64,000 nucleotides of DNA from Epiperipatus broadwayi (lineage: Eukaryota; Onychophora; Udeonychophora; Euonychophora; Peripatidae). Position numbers and translations under genes: made by a program. The stretch covers positions 14,628,483 to 14,692,482 of the forward strand of contig JAQFVV010012402.1 of assembly GCA_028023455.1 (NCBI GenBank). Reading direction: 5' to 3'. Of the stretch, positions 36,641 through 49,974 are shown in pieces. Each line of letters begins with the position of its first letter. The first letter of the stretch is position 1. The notes under the pieces were generated by a model. It saw only the letters and a list, made by a program, of their open reading frames with translations, searched no databases and was not told where the DNA came from.

Positions 36641-39386
36641 AATTGGCAGCATGTTCCTCAGGTTTAGTTTATGGTTATTTAATTAATGGGAAAAATAATA
36701 TCTAATTTTCCCATTCATATTTTTTTATAATAATAATGGGTCTGAAATTAGTTAAATATTTTATTTTCCTTCCCACATGATAATAAGAGGAACATTCTAG
36801 ACATTTTTTAAAAATAATTATCAAATCTTTTTTTTAAATTATAATATGCATATTTTAAAATGTATTGTAAATTGTAAACGTTGGCAGAAGAGAGAAAGAA
36901 TAAAATCATATAAATAATTTCTTTTGTTCTCTCTCAGATATTTTTAATTTTTTAAAAAAAATATACAAGAAAAAAACTTTCTTTTTTTAGTAAATTATTT
37001 AATATTTAATTTTAATCTGTTAAGAGAGATAAAGTTTTATGTTTAAGAGTATTTTTAAAAAGAAAAAAACAAAATAAGACTTTAATAATTTGGTAAATTT
37101 TATTTTTAATTAGCGTTGCTTTTCTTTTCTTTTTATCTCTCTTCATTAAAAAAAAATCAAATCAATATAATTAACTGACCTTGTTTTTCATTTTTGTAAG
37201 AAATTTTTTTTAATTAGAATGGAATGCCAAGAATTTTATGATATTAATTTAAGTTCTTGATTTGTTTTTCAATATCCATGATTAAGAAAAGAAATAACTG
37301 AGCAATTGTATTAATAAAAATTTCTCTAATTGGTTGTTATAAAAACTATCATGTTGGAAACAGGTTGTGATTGGCTTATAAGCAAGATTGTTCCAGAAAA
37401 AAATAATAGGGATATGAATAAATCAGAAGACCCAAGTGTCTGGTGAGAAAAAATACTCCTAACTTAGCTATTGAAGACAGACCAGTCAAGTCTTAATCCA
37501 GATAATAAAGAAAAAGCAGAAGTCTTTATTAAGCTATTGCATAGAATAACAGAAGTTTTAATCAAGCTTCTAACATATGAGTTTAGTCATAAAAATGGTT
37601 TCTACAATGAAACCATGTGTTAAGTTCAGCTAAAAGCTAGACATCATCTTCTTCCATGTAACCTGCCTTCACTGGAATAAAATGTAAAGAAGTTACTCCC
37701 TAAAGAAATATGTAACCTTGTCTTCAACCAAGAGCATGAGTCTCAGTTTGTGTTGGTCTCACCTGGAAATTTTAGTGGAAAAAAAATGGATGAAATTTGC
37801 TATTTTTTAACATGAAATTACTGCACATCAAGAAAAGGATGAATTAACCATGAAAATATCTAGAAGCCTTCAAGAAGCTCAATTGGAAAAACTGGACTTG
37901 TAACTAGAAAGGACTGCAGAGAAAATAAAACCATGGTCAAAGGTATTTTTTGTGCACACATTAAATTTTCATTTATAATAAAAAAAAATTTTTTTTGTTG
38001 TTGTTGCTGTAAAAATTGATAATTTTAAATATTTTTTATGAAATTAATGTTTTTATATTGTGAAACTTTTTTTTTAAAATCCACTCAATTTTCTCTTCAA
38101 AATTATGAAGTTTTTTTTATAAAATTTAATTTTTTTAAAAAATGTTTTTCTCTTTTCATTCATTTTCACTCCTAAAAACTTAACAAATGATTAATTAAGC
38201 TAAATCAAAGATTGTTACCATTGATTTTGAAAATGTTATTTTTCCAACTCTTAGTTATTTTAAAGAAATAAGTTAATTAATTAAAAGTTAATTATGATTA
38301 GAAACCAATTGACTGGTTATAATTTTTATGAAAATATAGTTTTTAATGAAACGACTGTTTAAAATTTCATACTATCATGTCATTTTTTTTGTTTATTGTT
38401 AATCAATTAATTATTAAATAATTGTTTTAAAGAATTTCTTTAGTCTTAATTTCTTTATTTTATCCCATTTCTGTTTCATAAATTGCAGTATATATAATTT
38501 TACATCATGACAGCTTAGAGTTCTATGATTATTTTTAAATGATCCCAATAAAACTATTTATAAATAGTAGGATAAACCTAGGAATTATTCAAAGTGATTT
38601 GTATACTAGACCACATTTTTCAATAACCTTGGTAGCTATTTAATATAATAAAATTATTATACAATAAAACTAGCTTTTAATTTCCATTAACAGTTTTAAT
38701 TATTATCAGCCTCACATGTGTGCATAAATCCAAAATAATACTAAGTCACACACCACATATTGAATTATTTCAAGCCAAAATAAATAATCAAATGTTAAAA
38801 TATCAATTTTCTGTATTATTATGAAAGAGATTAAACTAATGGTTGTTAGCTATATTTCCTGATTTCTTTCTATGTCTATCTCTATAATAGTATGCAAAGT
38901 TTATCCTAAACAAAGTATTTTTGAAAGGCCTAATTTAAACTTTCCATTTCATGCCATTTTCTAAGAGAAAATATTATTTCCTATAAAGAATACTCTGTTA
39001 CAGATAATATAGAAATGCTAACTTAAAATTCCCAATACTGTAATCCCGATAATAGATATATGTTTTCTCAGTACTCTTTGAATTCTCAGGGTAAGCGGAT
39101 GAAGATTAAAACTAGAATTAAAAATTCAAATTTTGTGTGGAGTGAGATATGGAGATCACTAAACACTTACTAAAATAGGTTATAATTTAATATAATTTAT
39201 TAATTCCAAATATACTGCATTAATAAAACTAGATTCATCACCAATATTTTAAAACAGAAGAATAATTGAATGAATACATCAAAATAAAATAAAATAAATT
39301 TCATATACATTTAACATAATTGAAAAAAACTCTCTCCCTGATTCTTTGATTTTATAAAAGATATGTTTCCAGATACATGTACATAC
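36641..39386. other. Repeat-rich intron sequence
   Basis: At 37320-37420 CCAAT-like motifs and gttataaaaac resemble an LTR promoter on the plus strand. The block 37430-37960 is less AT-rich and may be an old LTR. No coding region is supported. Confidence 0.4.
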
Positions 39387-41490
39387 TGTACCGGTCGAAA
39401 AACGTCCACCATCTAAACTGCAAGTCAGATCCAAACTCAGGCAGTTCAAACTGAATTCAAACCCAACTCACCAGCTCAGATTAGTAGAAATCTAAATCGA
39501 CGGCACAGTGCTATGCACCAAGAAACTAGTTCAATGGTTGGTGAGGATTAGAGACCCCTGAACTGACACTAATATCGGATAATAAATTAACTAAGATAAT
39601 TTTAAATCAAATCATATGTATATTTTGGGTTGCCAACACAGACAGCGAGCATTAACATTACAATTAAGAAATCAAGTGTGTTTATAATAATAGTAATAGT
39701 TTTGTTTGAATTTTAAATGAGATTATATTAATCACCTCTAGCCTTTAACAGAGCTTATAATTATAATAAGAGTGGCGGTCCTTATTATATGCCAATGAGT
39801 ATTATGCAATATTTGAAAGTCTATATGTCTATGCCCCCAACAAGAAAATAAAGGCAGATAAAGGTATCAGTGGTGACGGAAATTATTATTCTAATTTTAT
39901 TACGACAGAATGTGAGATTTATTTTCACATTCGCAAATCCATTCATGAAGAGCAAGTAACGTATTTAGGGCATAACTTTAATCTTTTCATTAGGAAACTT
40001 ATTTAATTAAATATAACTGAGAATTTGTTCAACTTTAATTGAAATCACTTCATCACGAATTACGAGCATCAGAACAGGCTTTACTGGAACAGAGGGGTAA
40101 CTGTGCTGACGAGTTATGAGCTATAAAGTAAACATGAAAGATAAACGCTGATTAGTGGTTTAAGTAATATGGCGGCTTGCATTTGACAAGTCTTACTGCC
40201 CTTTAAGATGTGGAACACGGGGAAAGCCAGGCCAAATCGTAACTATGAACCTTTGGTGTTCCGAATATAATATAAGCAGGGGAAGAAGTGCTTTTTTCAT
40301 CGATAATTTAAAATATCAGTAATATTACCACTGACAAGCCTTGGAGCGGAAAGATTGCCCTACGTCAACAACGTTCAAAGATGATGACTTGATAGTCACC
40401 GTTTGAATAATAAAACCCGATTTATTATAGAATGCTCTACGTGATGACTTGATCAAATTAATTAAAGTCAAACGAGCTTTTAACTAAAACTATTTTAAGG
40501 CATTTGTAAATTATAGTAATTATGCCCCAAACATCGTGCCCTTCCTGAATCTAAATAGCAAGTAACTGAAATTTGAATTAGAATATATTTGATTCCTTTA
40601 TAGACCCTTTTTGCAAAAATATTTTAAGATTACATCTGAGTAAATACATATTTGTGAATACGAAAAATAGCTGGGGCATAGATTAGAAACGGAGCTAATA
40701 ATTTGTTATTAGCCAATTATAAAACTAGTAAACATTTAATAATTTCTTTCGACTCAATGATTAATAGAACATATAAATTTAGTTCTAATGGGCAACAATT
40801 ACGATTAGACTTAATATTATATATTTGCACAAAGCAAATGGAACAAAGGATCTCATCGAGTCAAAGGATTATTGGCATATAATTAAAAATAAACAACATT
40901 AATAAATCACACCATAAATATATATAATATAATAAATGAACCGCCATAGTAAGGAAGGAAAGTTAAATTTAAAGACTAGAGATTGAGAAAATTTATATAA
41001 TTTAAAATAGCATAAATAAAAGGTTTTACACAGAGATTACTACATTAAAGAATGAACAGAGCTCTTAAAGGGAGTGTAAAGTAAAGTTCGAAACTGGCCA
41101 GAAAGTTACGGCTCATTATGAAAATATATTACCCATTTCTTCCAGGCTGGTTCCTTAGTTTACACGTCCGGGTTAGTAAAACATAGGCATGCATTCGGTC
41201 GATTACTTGAACAGCATTTTATTTGATTTTGGCAGCATGATTTGTCTGGAAAGAATTTAGCAGCTTCATTGAAGATTTCAGGGGACTTCAGGAACCGTAG
41301 CCAGATTCCTGATGTTTTAGCCCTTCACCATGAATGAAGCACTATTTAAATTTATGATTTTGAAACGCACAGAATTTTGGCACTTTCTGCAACAAAGATG
41401 GCTTCTCCCTCTCCAAACTTTTCAGAGCTATATATACTGTATCTGATGCCTTCGGGCTAGCGCTTCTTTCATTATCAATGTTACAAAATT
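39387..41490 (-). repeat. Solo-LTR-like block, minus strand (right end approximate)
   Basis: It starts tgtaccggtcga, nearly the same signature as the block at 19896, and is less AT-rich than its surroundings. A minus-strand TATA-like motif (agtatatatagctc) lies at about 41428-41440. No internal coding region or primer site is attached. The target duplication could not be identified. Confidence 0.4.
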
Positions 41491-43691
41491 TACTAGTTGT
41501 TTTTAGATACATTCCTTCGATAAGGCTTTCAAACTCATTAACTTGAATTCATTTTCTAATTAGAAAATGAATTCTTAAAATCAGAAAATGATTTTAATTA
41601 GGAAATCATTACATTTTAAATACTTATCTTTTTTCTAATTAATAAAACTTTAACCATTGTTTTGGAAAGGGAAAATCTGAAAGCTTATCGAAAGAATGTA
41701 GCTTTTAATCACTAAAAATTTTAACAAATTATTTAAAGAAAATCAAAACATTCCCAATGCAATGAAACTTTCGAACAATTATATATATTTAAATATTTAT
41801 AAATATATACACACAATCCACGCAGTTATAATATATATATAAATTCATGAATAATTCTATCAGGAATCTATTAATAGAATTGATCAATTTAAACCTGAAA
41901 CTAGTTAATTTCAGTAAATATTTATGTAATAGTTTTTCTTTATGGAAATTAGCATGGATTGAACGTATAAAACCCCATTGCATCGGAAATTTAAGGTTAG
42001 TACTAGGGTTTGAAGTGGGCTTCTGGCGAGATGACATGAAGCTAGGATCGAACTCAGATCCGTCTGCTTCAATACACCTATTTAATAACAGAATTTTAAA
42101 AAAAATTCAAGAAATTAAAAGTTATAAATATCAAAAATATAAATCATTAAATAATACCAAGAGATCAAACATATTTTGCTTAAAGTTTAAAAGTATAAAT
42201 CTATATGTATATGTATGTCTATTTAAAAATATATATATAAAAATAATGATAAATAAACAACCTTACTTTGTGGATGTATGGTTTTCCTATATTTAAATTA
42301 CAACAGTAAATAAACATCTGGAGTTAGCCTGTCTTAGAAGAAAAAAATTAAATGAATAAATAAAAGTAAGTTCTATTCCATTCCTCTTTTTTTACTTTTT
42401 TTATTGAGGACTGGCTTATGGCGTAAAAGGTCTTCTTCATGTGCACTATAAATGACAGGCTTCTAAGAATCCAAGTTTTTACTTTAAACTCCTTTTCACA
42501 TTTTTTTTCAAAAGACAGGTAGGTTTTTAACAGGCAATTAGTAACGAGATCACATGGTCATAGTAATGAGATGGACAGCTTGTATAATAAGTGAGTCTAG
42601 TCCATGTTGCTTTCTTTAATCCATTTATTTATCGGCATTGTGTCCATGCTCCAAGCAATAATAAATTTTATTTCCTGCGGTTGATAACTACATTTAATTT
42701 TAGCTTCAATATCTAAAGTTTTCTTAGAATGGCTTCAATTCAACCCATTTTCAATTATATTTCTTTTAAAAAGTCATGGACAACTTCCTAAAGATAGCTT
42801 GCCATTTTCTTGACTAAAAACTTTTTACAAAAACCACTGACGGTTCTCCTCTAATTAACATTTCTCTTTGCAACATGAAAGATTTTTTTTGCCAAATGCA
42901 ACTAGCCTATCCTTTACAGTTACATAAAAAAGAATGTTCAAGAATCCCAATTGATATTTTTTTTTTATCAATTTAATTATGAGAAAAGTTTTCTTCTTTA
43001 ATTTATAACAAAAGATTACAAAATAATGAGAAAATGTTATCAAAAAAGATAAATATCTAATCCATACTTGCTGTTTTTTGTGAACAACGAATTTAAACAT
43101 ATTAGATAAGTAAAAATTCATTAATTTTTACTTCCCAATTTTTAATTATATTCTGTTTTTTATCTGAAAAGTACAAAAAAATTTATAAAATTTAATTTTT
43201 AATCTAAGACCGATTAAAACAAAATAGAAAAATTCTTTTTATATATATAAAACAGACAAAAAAAATAAAACTCTGAATAATAAACTGTTATTATTTTAAA
43301 TAATAATTTATAACCCTTATATGCATATCTATATAAGTCTACAGACATATCCATGTTATTTCAAATTCTCTATTTAATTCTTTAAACAAAACACATGTAA
43401 ACAACCATACAAAAAATAATAATAAAATTATATTTACATTTATGAATATATAATTTTATAGACATGGCATGCTGTAACAACCTTGTGATGGGGGTATGAT
43501 TATCATCCCCAGCAAAATATATATTTATTATTACCCTGAGAGGCCTTGGAACTAAATATCCTGCATACAACAGATCCACTAGATTTTATCTTATGTAGCA
43601 GCTTTCATTTATAAATGTATCAACAATTTGCATTTAATAAAAAAAGTTTTATACACACACTCTATAATATATATATATATAAATATATTAC
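41491..43691. other. AT-rich intron sequence with a possible SINE fragment
   Basis: Near 42035-42070 a tRNA-like motif (gatcgaactcagatcc) suggests a SINE. A 149-codon plus frame at 41847-42296 runs through this and through low-complexity K/I/N-rich sequence. I treat it as chance. 41545-41612 has short palindromic aattagaaaatgaatt-type motifs. Confidence 0.45.
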
Positions 43692-43777
43692 CTATAATAA
43701 CATTTTCCAATTTGCACTTTCCACCACCAGTCTTTAAATAAACTGCTTTCTGTAGCCAAAGCAGCTAATTCCAAAGC
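43692..43777 (-). CDS. TTC8: TTC8/BBS8 exon with the DWWWKVQ motif (86 nt)
   Basis: On the minus strand the exon is bounded by TTTTCAG| and TTATAG|GTAATA. It encodes ALELAALATESSLFKDWWWK and VQIGKCYY plus the first two bases of an Arg codon, completed by G in the exon at 26260. The DWWWKVQ(I/L)GKCYYR string is diagnostic of TTC8. The phase matches on both sides: the upstream exon ends in phase 0, and AG|G gives Arg. The intron to the next exon is about 17.4 kb. Confidence 0.95.
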
Positions 43778-44296
43778 CTGAAAACAATTTATTCCAATAA
43801 TTAGTTTTAAAGCATATTTACAGATCAGAATCAACAATAACTTTAAAAAATAACTATAATTTTTTTTAAAAAAACATGATATACTTTTTTTTAAAACTTG
43901 GATATGAAAAATTTCTAAAACTGACAAAATAGTTCTTTACTGATAGATATATATGAATGTCAAAATTTTTTTGCATAGATGATACTTTGTGCATTTATAA
44001 TTCATACACATAATAGACATAAATAAATATTTTAAAAAAATGTTCTTATATAATCTTAACATAGATAGATACTATATGAATATAGAAAATATTACTGAAA
44101 GCTTATCAAATATGAATTTTGAAGCATATACATTAAAATTTTACAAGCTAAAATAAAAACAAACATAAAGACTGCAGTATATGTATATATATTAAAATTG
44201 TGAGGTTTATATGAAATCTTGCAAAGTGTTTAAAATGAAAAAATAAAAACAAAAGCTATATTATTATTGTTAAAAAAAATTCATTAAAAGCATAGT
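43778..44296 (-). other. Upstream end of the 13.5-kb TTC8 intron
   Basis: AT-rich sequence directly upstream of the acceptor of the 86-nt exon. No recognisable element. Confidence 0.6.
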
Positions 44297-45150
44297 TAAA
44301 CCATTAAACGTCACATAATCACCATTTCTTATACTTGCTCAAGCTGTTAAAACAGGTGCAAGCCACAATAATCAATGGATGCCAGAAGGCTTGTGCATAA
44401 AATCCCTATAGTGTCTACTCATCCAATATCCCCAGACTAATTTCTAAGTTTGTGGCTTTCGTCAGTGAGGAGCCTTGGATCTCAGAGCACTGCACCTAAA
44501 TCTTAGGATCTAATGCAATCCTCCAGCAGTCACCTTTTATCTCTATTTAACTATAAAACTCATGTCTAGAAAACAATAATAGTCATATAGGTCTGAATTT
44601 ACTTCAGTACCCATATATTTTGGTGTCTTTGGTTCTTTAATAACCATAGCCACCACTATCCTATTAACCTTGCACTCAGTGGCACTATTGGGTAGAGTTT
44701 TGCCTGTTCTAACAGCTTAAGCAAGCATAAAAAATGGTGATCATGTGATGTTTAGTGGTTTAATACTAATCCTGCCTGGCTATGGGTATTAAAAAACCAA
44801 AGATACCAAAATGTATGGTTACTGAGCTGAGTTAAGAGCTATATGACTAGATAAACTAATGAGCTTGGATTGAAAATATTATGTTTTCAAATTTAGACTC
44901 AATAGTTTTGTAGTTAAGTAGAGATAAAAAATGGCTGCTGGAGGGTTGCATTAGACCCTAAGATCTAGATGCAGTACTCTCAGATCCAAGGTTCCTCACT
45001 GATGAAAGCCCCAAGCTAGAATCTAGTCTGGAAATATTGGATGAGTAAGAATTAGATAGGGATTTTATGCACAAGTCTTCTAGCATCCATTATTACCCTG
45101 GCTTGCACTGAGTGGCACTACTGTATGGAGAGTTTTGCCTGTTTTAAAAT
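44297..45150. repeat. Large inverted repeat, about 430-bp arms
   Basis: The left arm begins ttaaaccattaaacgtcac and its outer ~60 bp are the reverse complement of 44710-44765 in the centre. The following stretch (tgcaagcc... to taaccatag) is the reverse complement of 44780-45110. Both halves carry a gcactgagtggcactactg-like segment (near 44680 and 45105). Similarity between arms is clear but imperfect. No coding capacity is present. This is a fold-back element or two copies inserted head to head. Confidence 0.85.
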
Positions 45151-45271
45151 ATAGTTACAATAGAATGATCATTCATATTGATTATGGATAAATAACATGT
45201 GCAATATGTGATGTGTGTATGTATTATAATAAATAAATAATTATATATTCTGAAGTATATATTGGGTGCTT

Positions 45272-46453
45272 GTCTTATAGATAAAGATGCCGTTCGATGG
45301 TGGCGTTTTCACGCTAAAACTATAAAATATGAACATTCACGGGTCGTTGATTTCAATCATTTTGATGTGTTTTTTTTGTAATGCGAAAATAAAAACAAAA
45401 CAAAATCTTTTTTTTTAAATATTATTTTTTATTAACGTATACAAATTAAATGATAATAATAAATGTAAAATAAAATAAACAAATTACAATTTGATTCGTG
45501 TTTTTTATTTTGCTTTATTAGAAAAATCAATTTTCTATCGTATATTTTTTTACTGGGGTTATGGCTTTACCGCTATTTTTACTTCATATAGAATGACAAC
45601 AAAAAGTAAAAGTTGTTATGGTTAGGTTTAGGATTAGTTTTAGGGTTAGTTTTAGGGTTAGGTTTATGTTTAGTGTTCTGTTGTTTGTAATGCTAAAATA
45701 AAAAATATCAAAATCGTATTTTTGTAAATATTTTTTTTTAGTAACATCTATAAAATAAATGATAACATTAAACGTAAACTATATTCAACAAAGTATAACC
45801 GTAGTCGGAGAAAAGAAAGAAAGTAAAACTTTTTTAAACAACAACAAAAATGTCTTCTTTACTTATTAATCATGTTTATAATATATGCTTTTTATGAAAT
45901 TTACAAAAAAAACGTGCATAATTGTACTTTTCTTACTGGATATTTTTGTGTTACCACTCTTTTTTACTTCAAAAATATACATACGGTAGAATCTTGTTTG
46001 TCTCGTGGAATATTACAAACAGTACGTTACTTGACGCGTTACCTAATTCCAACTCACTTTACACATATATCTTGTCAACATTTTCCCAATTAAAACTTCA
46101 ATACAGTATGGTGTAAAAAGTCTGATAATTATTACTTTACAAAATATGAACATTTCAATACTTTAAAATAAAAAAAAATCCAATAAAAACAACATTTCCA
46201 TCCAATTCAAAAAAACATACCCTCTCACCAAGCCGTAACCATTTTATAAACTGTGCGAATTTGGAAAATGTATTTGCTGTGATGCGACATACATGCTGTA
46301 CTGTGACACGAAATAGCAGCCTGCAATCTGTAGCACAACAAAAAAGTTGTATTATAGAAAATGCGGGTTCGAATGTGTCGGCAGTGGAAACGGCATTTTT
46401 ATGTGTTTTAGCGTGAAAACGGCGCCATAGAGTGGCGTCTTTAGCTATAAGAC
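45272..46453. mobile_element. Non-autonomous TIR element with telomere-like motifs
   Basis: The ends are inverted repeats of about 55 bp: gtcttatag at 45272 and ctataagac ending at 46453, each followed inwards by a ...ttttcacgctaaaac core. Inside, a segment of about 100 bp starting tttgtaatgc.aaaataaaaa is duplicated in direct order (about 45375 and 45685). The stretch 45620-45665 consists of TTAGGG-like variants (ggttagg, tttagggttag). No transposase is encoded. The target duplication is not clear, so the superfamily cannot be assigned. Confidence 0.75.
45620..45670 (+). repeat. Degenerate interstitial telomere-like array
   Basis: Several ggttagg/tttaggg variants in tandem lie inside the TIR element. 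The repeats are irregular, so this is not a functional telomere. Confidence 0.7.
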
Positions 46454-47192
46454 TAGAACCATATATTGTATATAAAATTAATATTTTTATTAGTTGGTAT
46501 CTAGAATAAATAATAAAAAAATATGTTTCTTATTCTAGATTATTATTACAATTTATAAAAAATGTTTTTCTTTGTATTATTTTTTATTTATGTACATTAG
46601 TTGATTTGTAAGAATGTTAGACATAAGGCAAATTATTGCCTGCTAATAAAAAAAGTGTAATTTTGGATAAAAATAGAGTAAAAAGAATACATTGAACTGA
46701 ACTCTTATTTAAAATCTCCTGTTTTTAAAACTGAATGTGTAATAATCATATGTTTTAGTGATAAGAAATCAAAAACCATGGTTTGCTAAAGGAATAAGTT
46801 AGAGAAAGAGGTTTGTCCCCTCATTTTTTATAACATTTCCCAGGGAATTGGATGAAGGAATTATCATGAAATAATTAAATTATACAACAAATCTCTCTCT
46901 TCAAAATTAATGGAGCGGTTTAGTGTGAAATAGAAATTATATAATACAACTCTCTCTCTCTGAAATTAAAAGTCAAACATCGATTAAATCTGGGGTAATA
47001 TAAATTTCTCACTTCAAAACTACTGGATATATCATAAGTTAGAATATTTGATCAACAAGGAAGCAAAAAGATTAAAAAATATTTTGAACAAAGTCAGATA
47101 TAGATTGTTATTATTTATTAACAAATTCCACTTCATTATTATTTCTTGAGCTTAGAGGGATTTCTGTAGGGCCTGAAAAAACAAATACATAA
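46454..47192. other. Spacer between TIR element and gypsy element
   Basis: AT-rich sequence with short CT runs (ctctctct near 46892 and 46954). No gene is visible. Confidence 0.5.
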
Positions 47193-48503
47193 TGTAACGG
47201 GTTTCCCCAATTCTCATTACTGTTCTATTGGACTAAAGTTATTTCTACAAATTATTTTCTTAGTATTATTATATTTATTACTAACAAGACTTATCAATGA
47301 AGCATCAAATAGTTAGTATATTCACAATGTTTCAAGAGATATTATTCTCCCCTCTTCTTCAGGTATTACTTAGAGCGTTACCTTAAAATTCAATACTCAA
47401 GAACCTAAGGGTCCAGGTTTGAATCCCATGCTGTCACTGGTCAGGCCAGCAAAACCTAAAGAAGAGGGAAGAATAATACCCCTTGAAACATTGTGTATAT
47501 ACTAACCTTTATGAGGTGCTATTACTAACAGTTGAATGTATTTGGAATATTTAAATAAAGGTTAAATTTTTCTAGACATTCAATACCCATATTAGGTGAT
47601 TGAAATAGTCCAATATAAAAATACAACTAGAACACCATCATCACAAACCTTCAGGAAAGCATTAATATATAAGTTTAGAATAACATAGTACTACAATTGA
47701 ATTCCCAGGGAAGGTAGATTGTTCAGATTCATAAAGAAAGTGAATGTCAGGAAACACTGTGGTCACATAAATAGTTCAAAATGGATATCTTATCCTTTTT
47801 AAATTTCTTATGGCATGATAATGAGTCACAGTACTTGCAGAGATGGATGCATACATTCCTTTAACGTCGAACAGTTATAGGATCATGTAGCAGCTTTTGT
47901 TTCCTTGTGGAGCAGTGGGATACAAACCCAGCACGCTTAGAATTTTATCCTAACTGGTTCATATTAGGTGGCTAATATCTTATTGTTTTCTAAATCAGCT
48001 CACAAAAATCTCCAATGTTAATTAAACTTGGCAGTGGCAATAACAGCATAAAAACTAAAACTGGTCTCCTGATTTTTCTATTTATACCTCTGGGATCTGA
48101 GGTCTGGCTTCTTTTGTTCTATTTTTTTCTTTTATCAAGAAAACCTTTTAGCACGTTTCTTTTTTTTTTAATCTTAAAATAAATAAAAAAAATTGAAACA
48201 ATATCTACAGGAAAAGCATTCTATAGATAAAAATTAATTCTGTTTCTTTTTTCATCATTTACAATTATTAAATATGTACATTATATGCTTTTCCAGAAGA
48301 TTCTTTATGTATGTTTGACTATACAACAACATATACACACACTTATTTTATTAACATAAATGTGCGCACACTCACATACCTCTTAAGCCAGTTTTAACTC
48401 TTTATTTAATCATATTAAAAACAAATCAAATAGATACATCTATGTGCATGGCTACAGAATCCCTTAAACTTATAACAGGCTTCAAACCTGGTTCCTGTCA
48501 TAA
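47193..48503 (-). repeat. 3' LTR of the old gypsy element
   Basis: This matches 52619-54456 in order: the cccaattctcattactg start, the aagaaagtgaatgt segment, the gtagcagcttttgtttcc segment, tttctatttatacctc, and aacctggttcctgt at the end. The minus-strand TATA box is at 48079-48089. A tttatt (AATAAA on the minus strand) lies at 47274-47279. It contains the hairpin insertion at 47312-47505. Confidence 0.85.
47312..47505. mobile_element. Hairpin insertion in the 3' LTR, about 195 bp
   Basis: Arms of about 52 bp are inverted copies: ttagtatattcacaatg at the left and cattgtgtatatactaa at the right, with ctcccctcttcttcaggt facing acctaaagaagaggg inside. The loop contains a tRNA B-box-like ccaggtttgaatccc. 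It is absent from the other LTR. It resembles a SINE or MITE with long inverted ends. Confidence 0.8.
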
Positions 48504-48714
48504 TACCCCGCATTTGGAAGCCTACAAATCCAGTCTACATGTTTGGATGGCTTAAAATTTAATACTAATATATATATAAACCTTTTTTCTCTCTCTCTTC
48601 CTCTTTATTTGTCTGTGTATGTGGGCACGGGTTTCAGTGACCAGGCATTATAAGATCCTTTGATTTCTTGCCAATATCTGCCTAAAAAACATTATTTCCC
48701 TGGGGCAGATGATG

Positions 48715-48885
48715 GAAAAGAGACCATGTAAATTGCAAAATTTCCGGCATATAAACTTGCCCGGATGTGGCGTAAATTGCAAAATTTCCGGCATATAAAC
48801 TTGCTTGGATTGCTCACATGTGGTGTAAATTGCAAAATTTCCGGCTTATAAACTTGCCTGGATCGCTCACATGTGGCGTCCTGAC
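48715..48885 (-). repeat. Three tandem units of about 56 bp in the pol 3' end
   Basis: Three copies share gcaaaatttccgg followed by cttataaacttg or a close variant. The third and second also share gctcacatgtgg. The block lies just outside the 3' LTR, after the integrase of the minus-strand gypsy element. It is a local expansion. Confidence 0.85.
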
Positions 48886-48899
48886 CATGACCCAATTTC

Positions 48900-49870
48900 G
48901 TAATTTGAACCTGTAGAAATTTCCTCTTGATTTTCTATTCCTTCTTTGGCTCATCCTCTGCAGAGTCTGGGATACCCAGGCCTGATCAGCCTTTTGGTTG
49001 ATAGGATATTCTTTCTTACCTAGTAGAAATAGTTTAATTAGTCTAGGAATGTGCCATCCAAATGCAGGTGGGCAAAACCAGTCGATTCATTTATGGACCA
49101 ATTTATATAATCCACAATCTGCTGTACTCTTAACCCAGCCCCTGTGATTTGTACTGAGATACATAGAAAATAAATGCCCTAATTCCCGCATCACCCTTTC
49201 ACAAGGGGTTGATTGCGTGTTGCGGATTGACACGAATATATGCTTAATTCCTTGTCACAGGATCCACCTACATCACTACCCTGACATATATGGAATATCA
49301 TGACCAGAGAGAATGACTTTTTCTAATGTCAAGAAGATGCCTACTTTCTTCATGGCCTTTCTTGTGTTAGCCTGAGCAATGGGATACACAGATACATACT
49401 TAGAAAATAAATTGTATATGATCAAAAGGGTTTTTTTTAAATGCTGGTAATTGGCCATAGAAATCCATTGCCATCATCTCCCAAGGTTTAGATGGTATAA
49501 CAGAGACTATGGAAGTGGTGTAGTCCTATCTGCAGGTTTTGTTCTTTTACATGTTTCACATATGTCCAGGATGATCATGATTTTAATATGCATACCTGGC
49601 CAATACAACCACTTCCAGAGCAAATGCTCAGTTTTTAGGATGTCATAAAGGCCATCTAGTTGATTGAACATGAATCACAACATCGTCTCTCATCTGATGA
49701 GGTATGACAGGCTTCCATTCTTCTTGGTTGTCTCGTATTTTGTATTGCAATATGCCATGGCATATCTGGTACCTTGTTCCCTTATTATCTTCCTCCATGA
49801 CATTTGGAGTCTTACCCCCTTTTCTAATCATTCAATCACAAGTTTCAATTGTTCATCTTTGTGCTGATGA
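48900..49870 (-). pseudogene. Gypsy integrase, degraded
   Basis: Minus-strand reading gives FSKYVSVYPIAQANTRKAMK, then LEKVILSGHDIPYMSG (the second catalytic Asp region, with surroundings altered), and CERVMRELGHLF, which includes the expected catalytic Glu context. YLSTNHRGWV follows. Stops and frame changes separate these pieces. An upstream piece at 49643-49831 is the likely zinc-finger side of integrase. Not functional. Confidence 0.82.
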
Positions 49871-49974
49871 TAATTCAGACATTCCAACTCTTCCTTCACC
49901 CTTTTATTCATTCTTGAATCAATACTGGAAATGTGCAGATTTTCTGTCCCTAAATGGCAGAGCTGAGAACTAGC

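Noticed and set aside
41847-42296. 149-codon plus-strand open frame
   Set aside because: It has no recognisable domain, low-complexity K/I/N content, a run through a SINE-like motif, and a location inside a TTC8 intron on the opposite strand.
45620-45670. Genuine telomere or chromosome end
   Set aside because: Irregular units, only about 50 bp, enclosed in a TIR element with unique DNA on both sides.
48715-48885. CRISPR-like array
   Set aside because: Units are contiguous tandem copies without unique spacers, in an animal retrotransposon.
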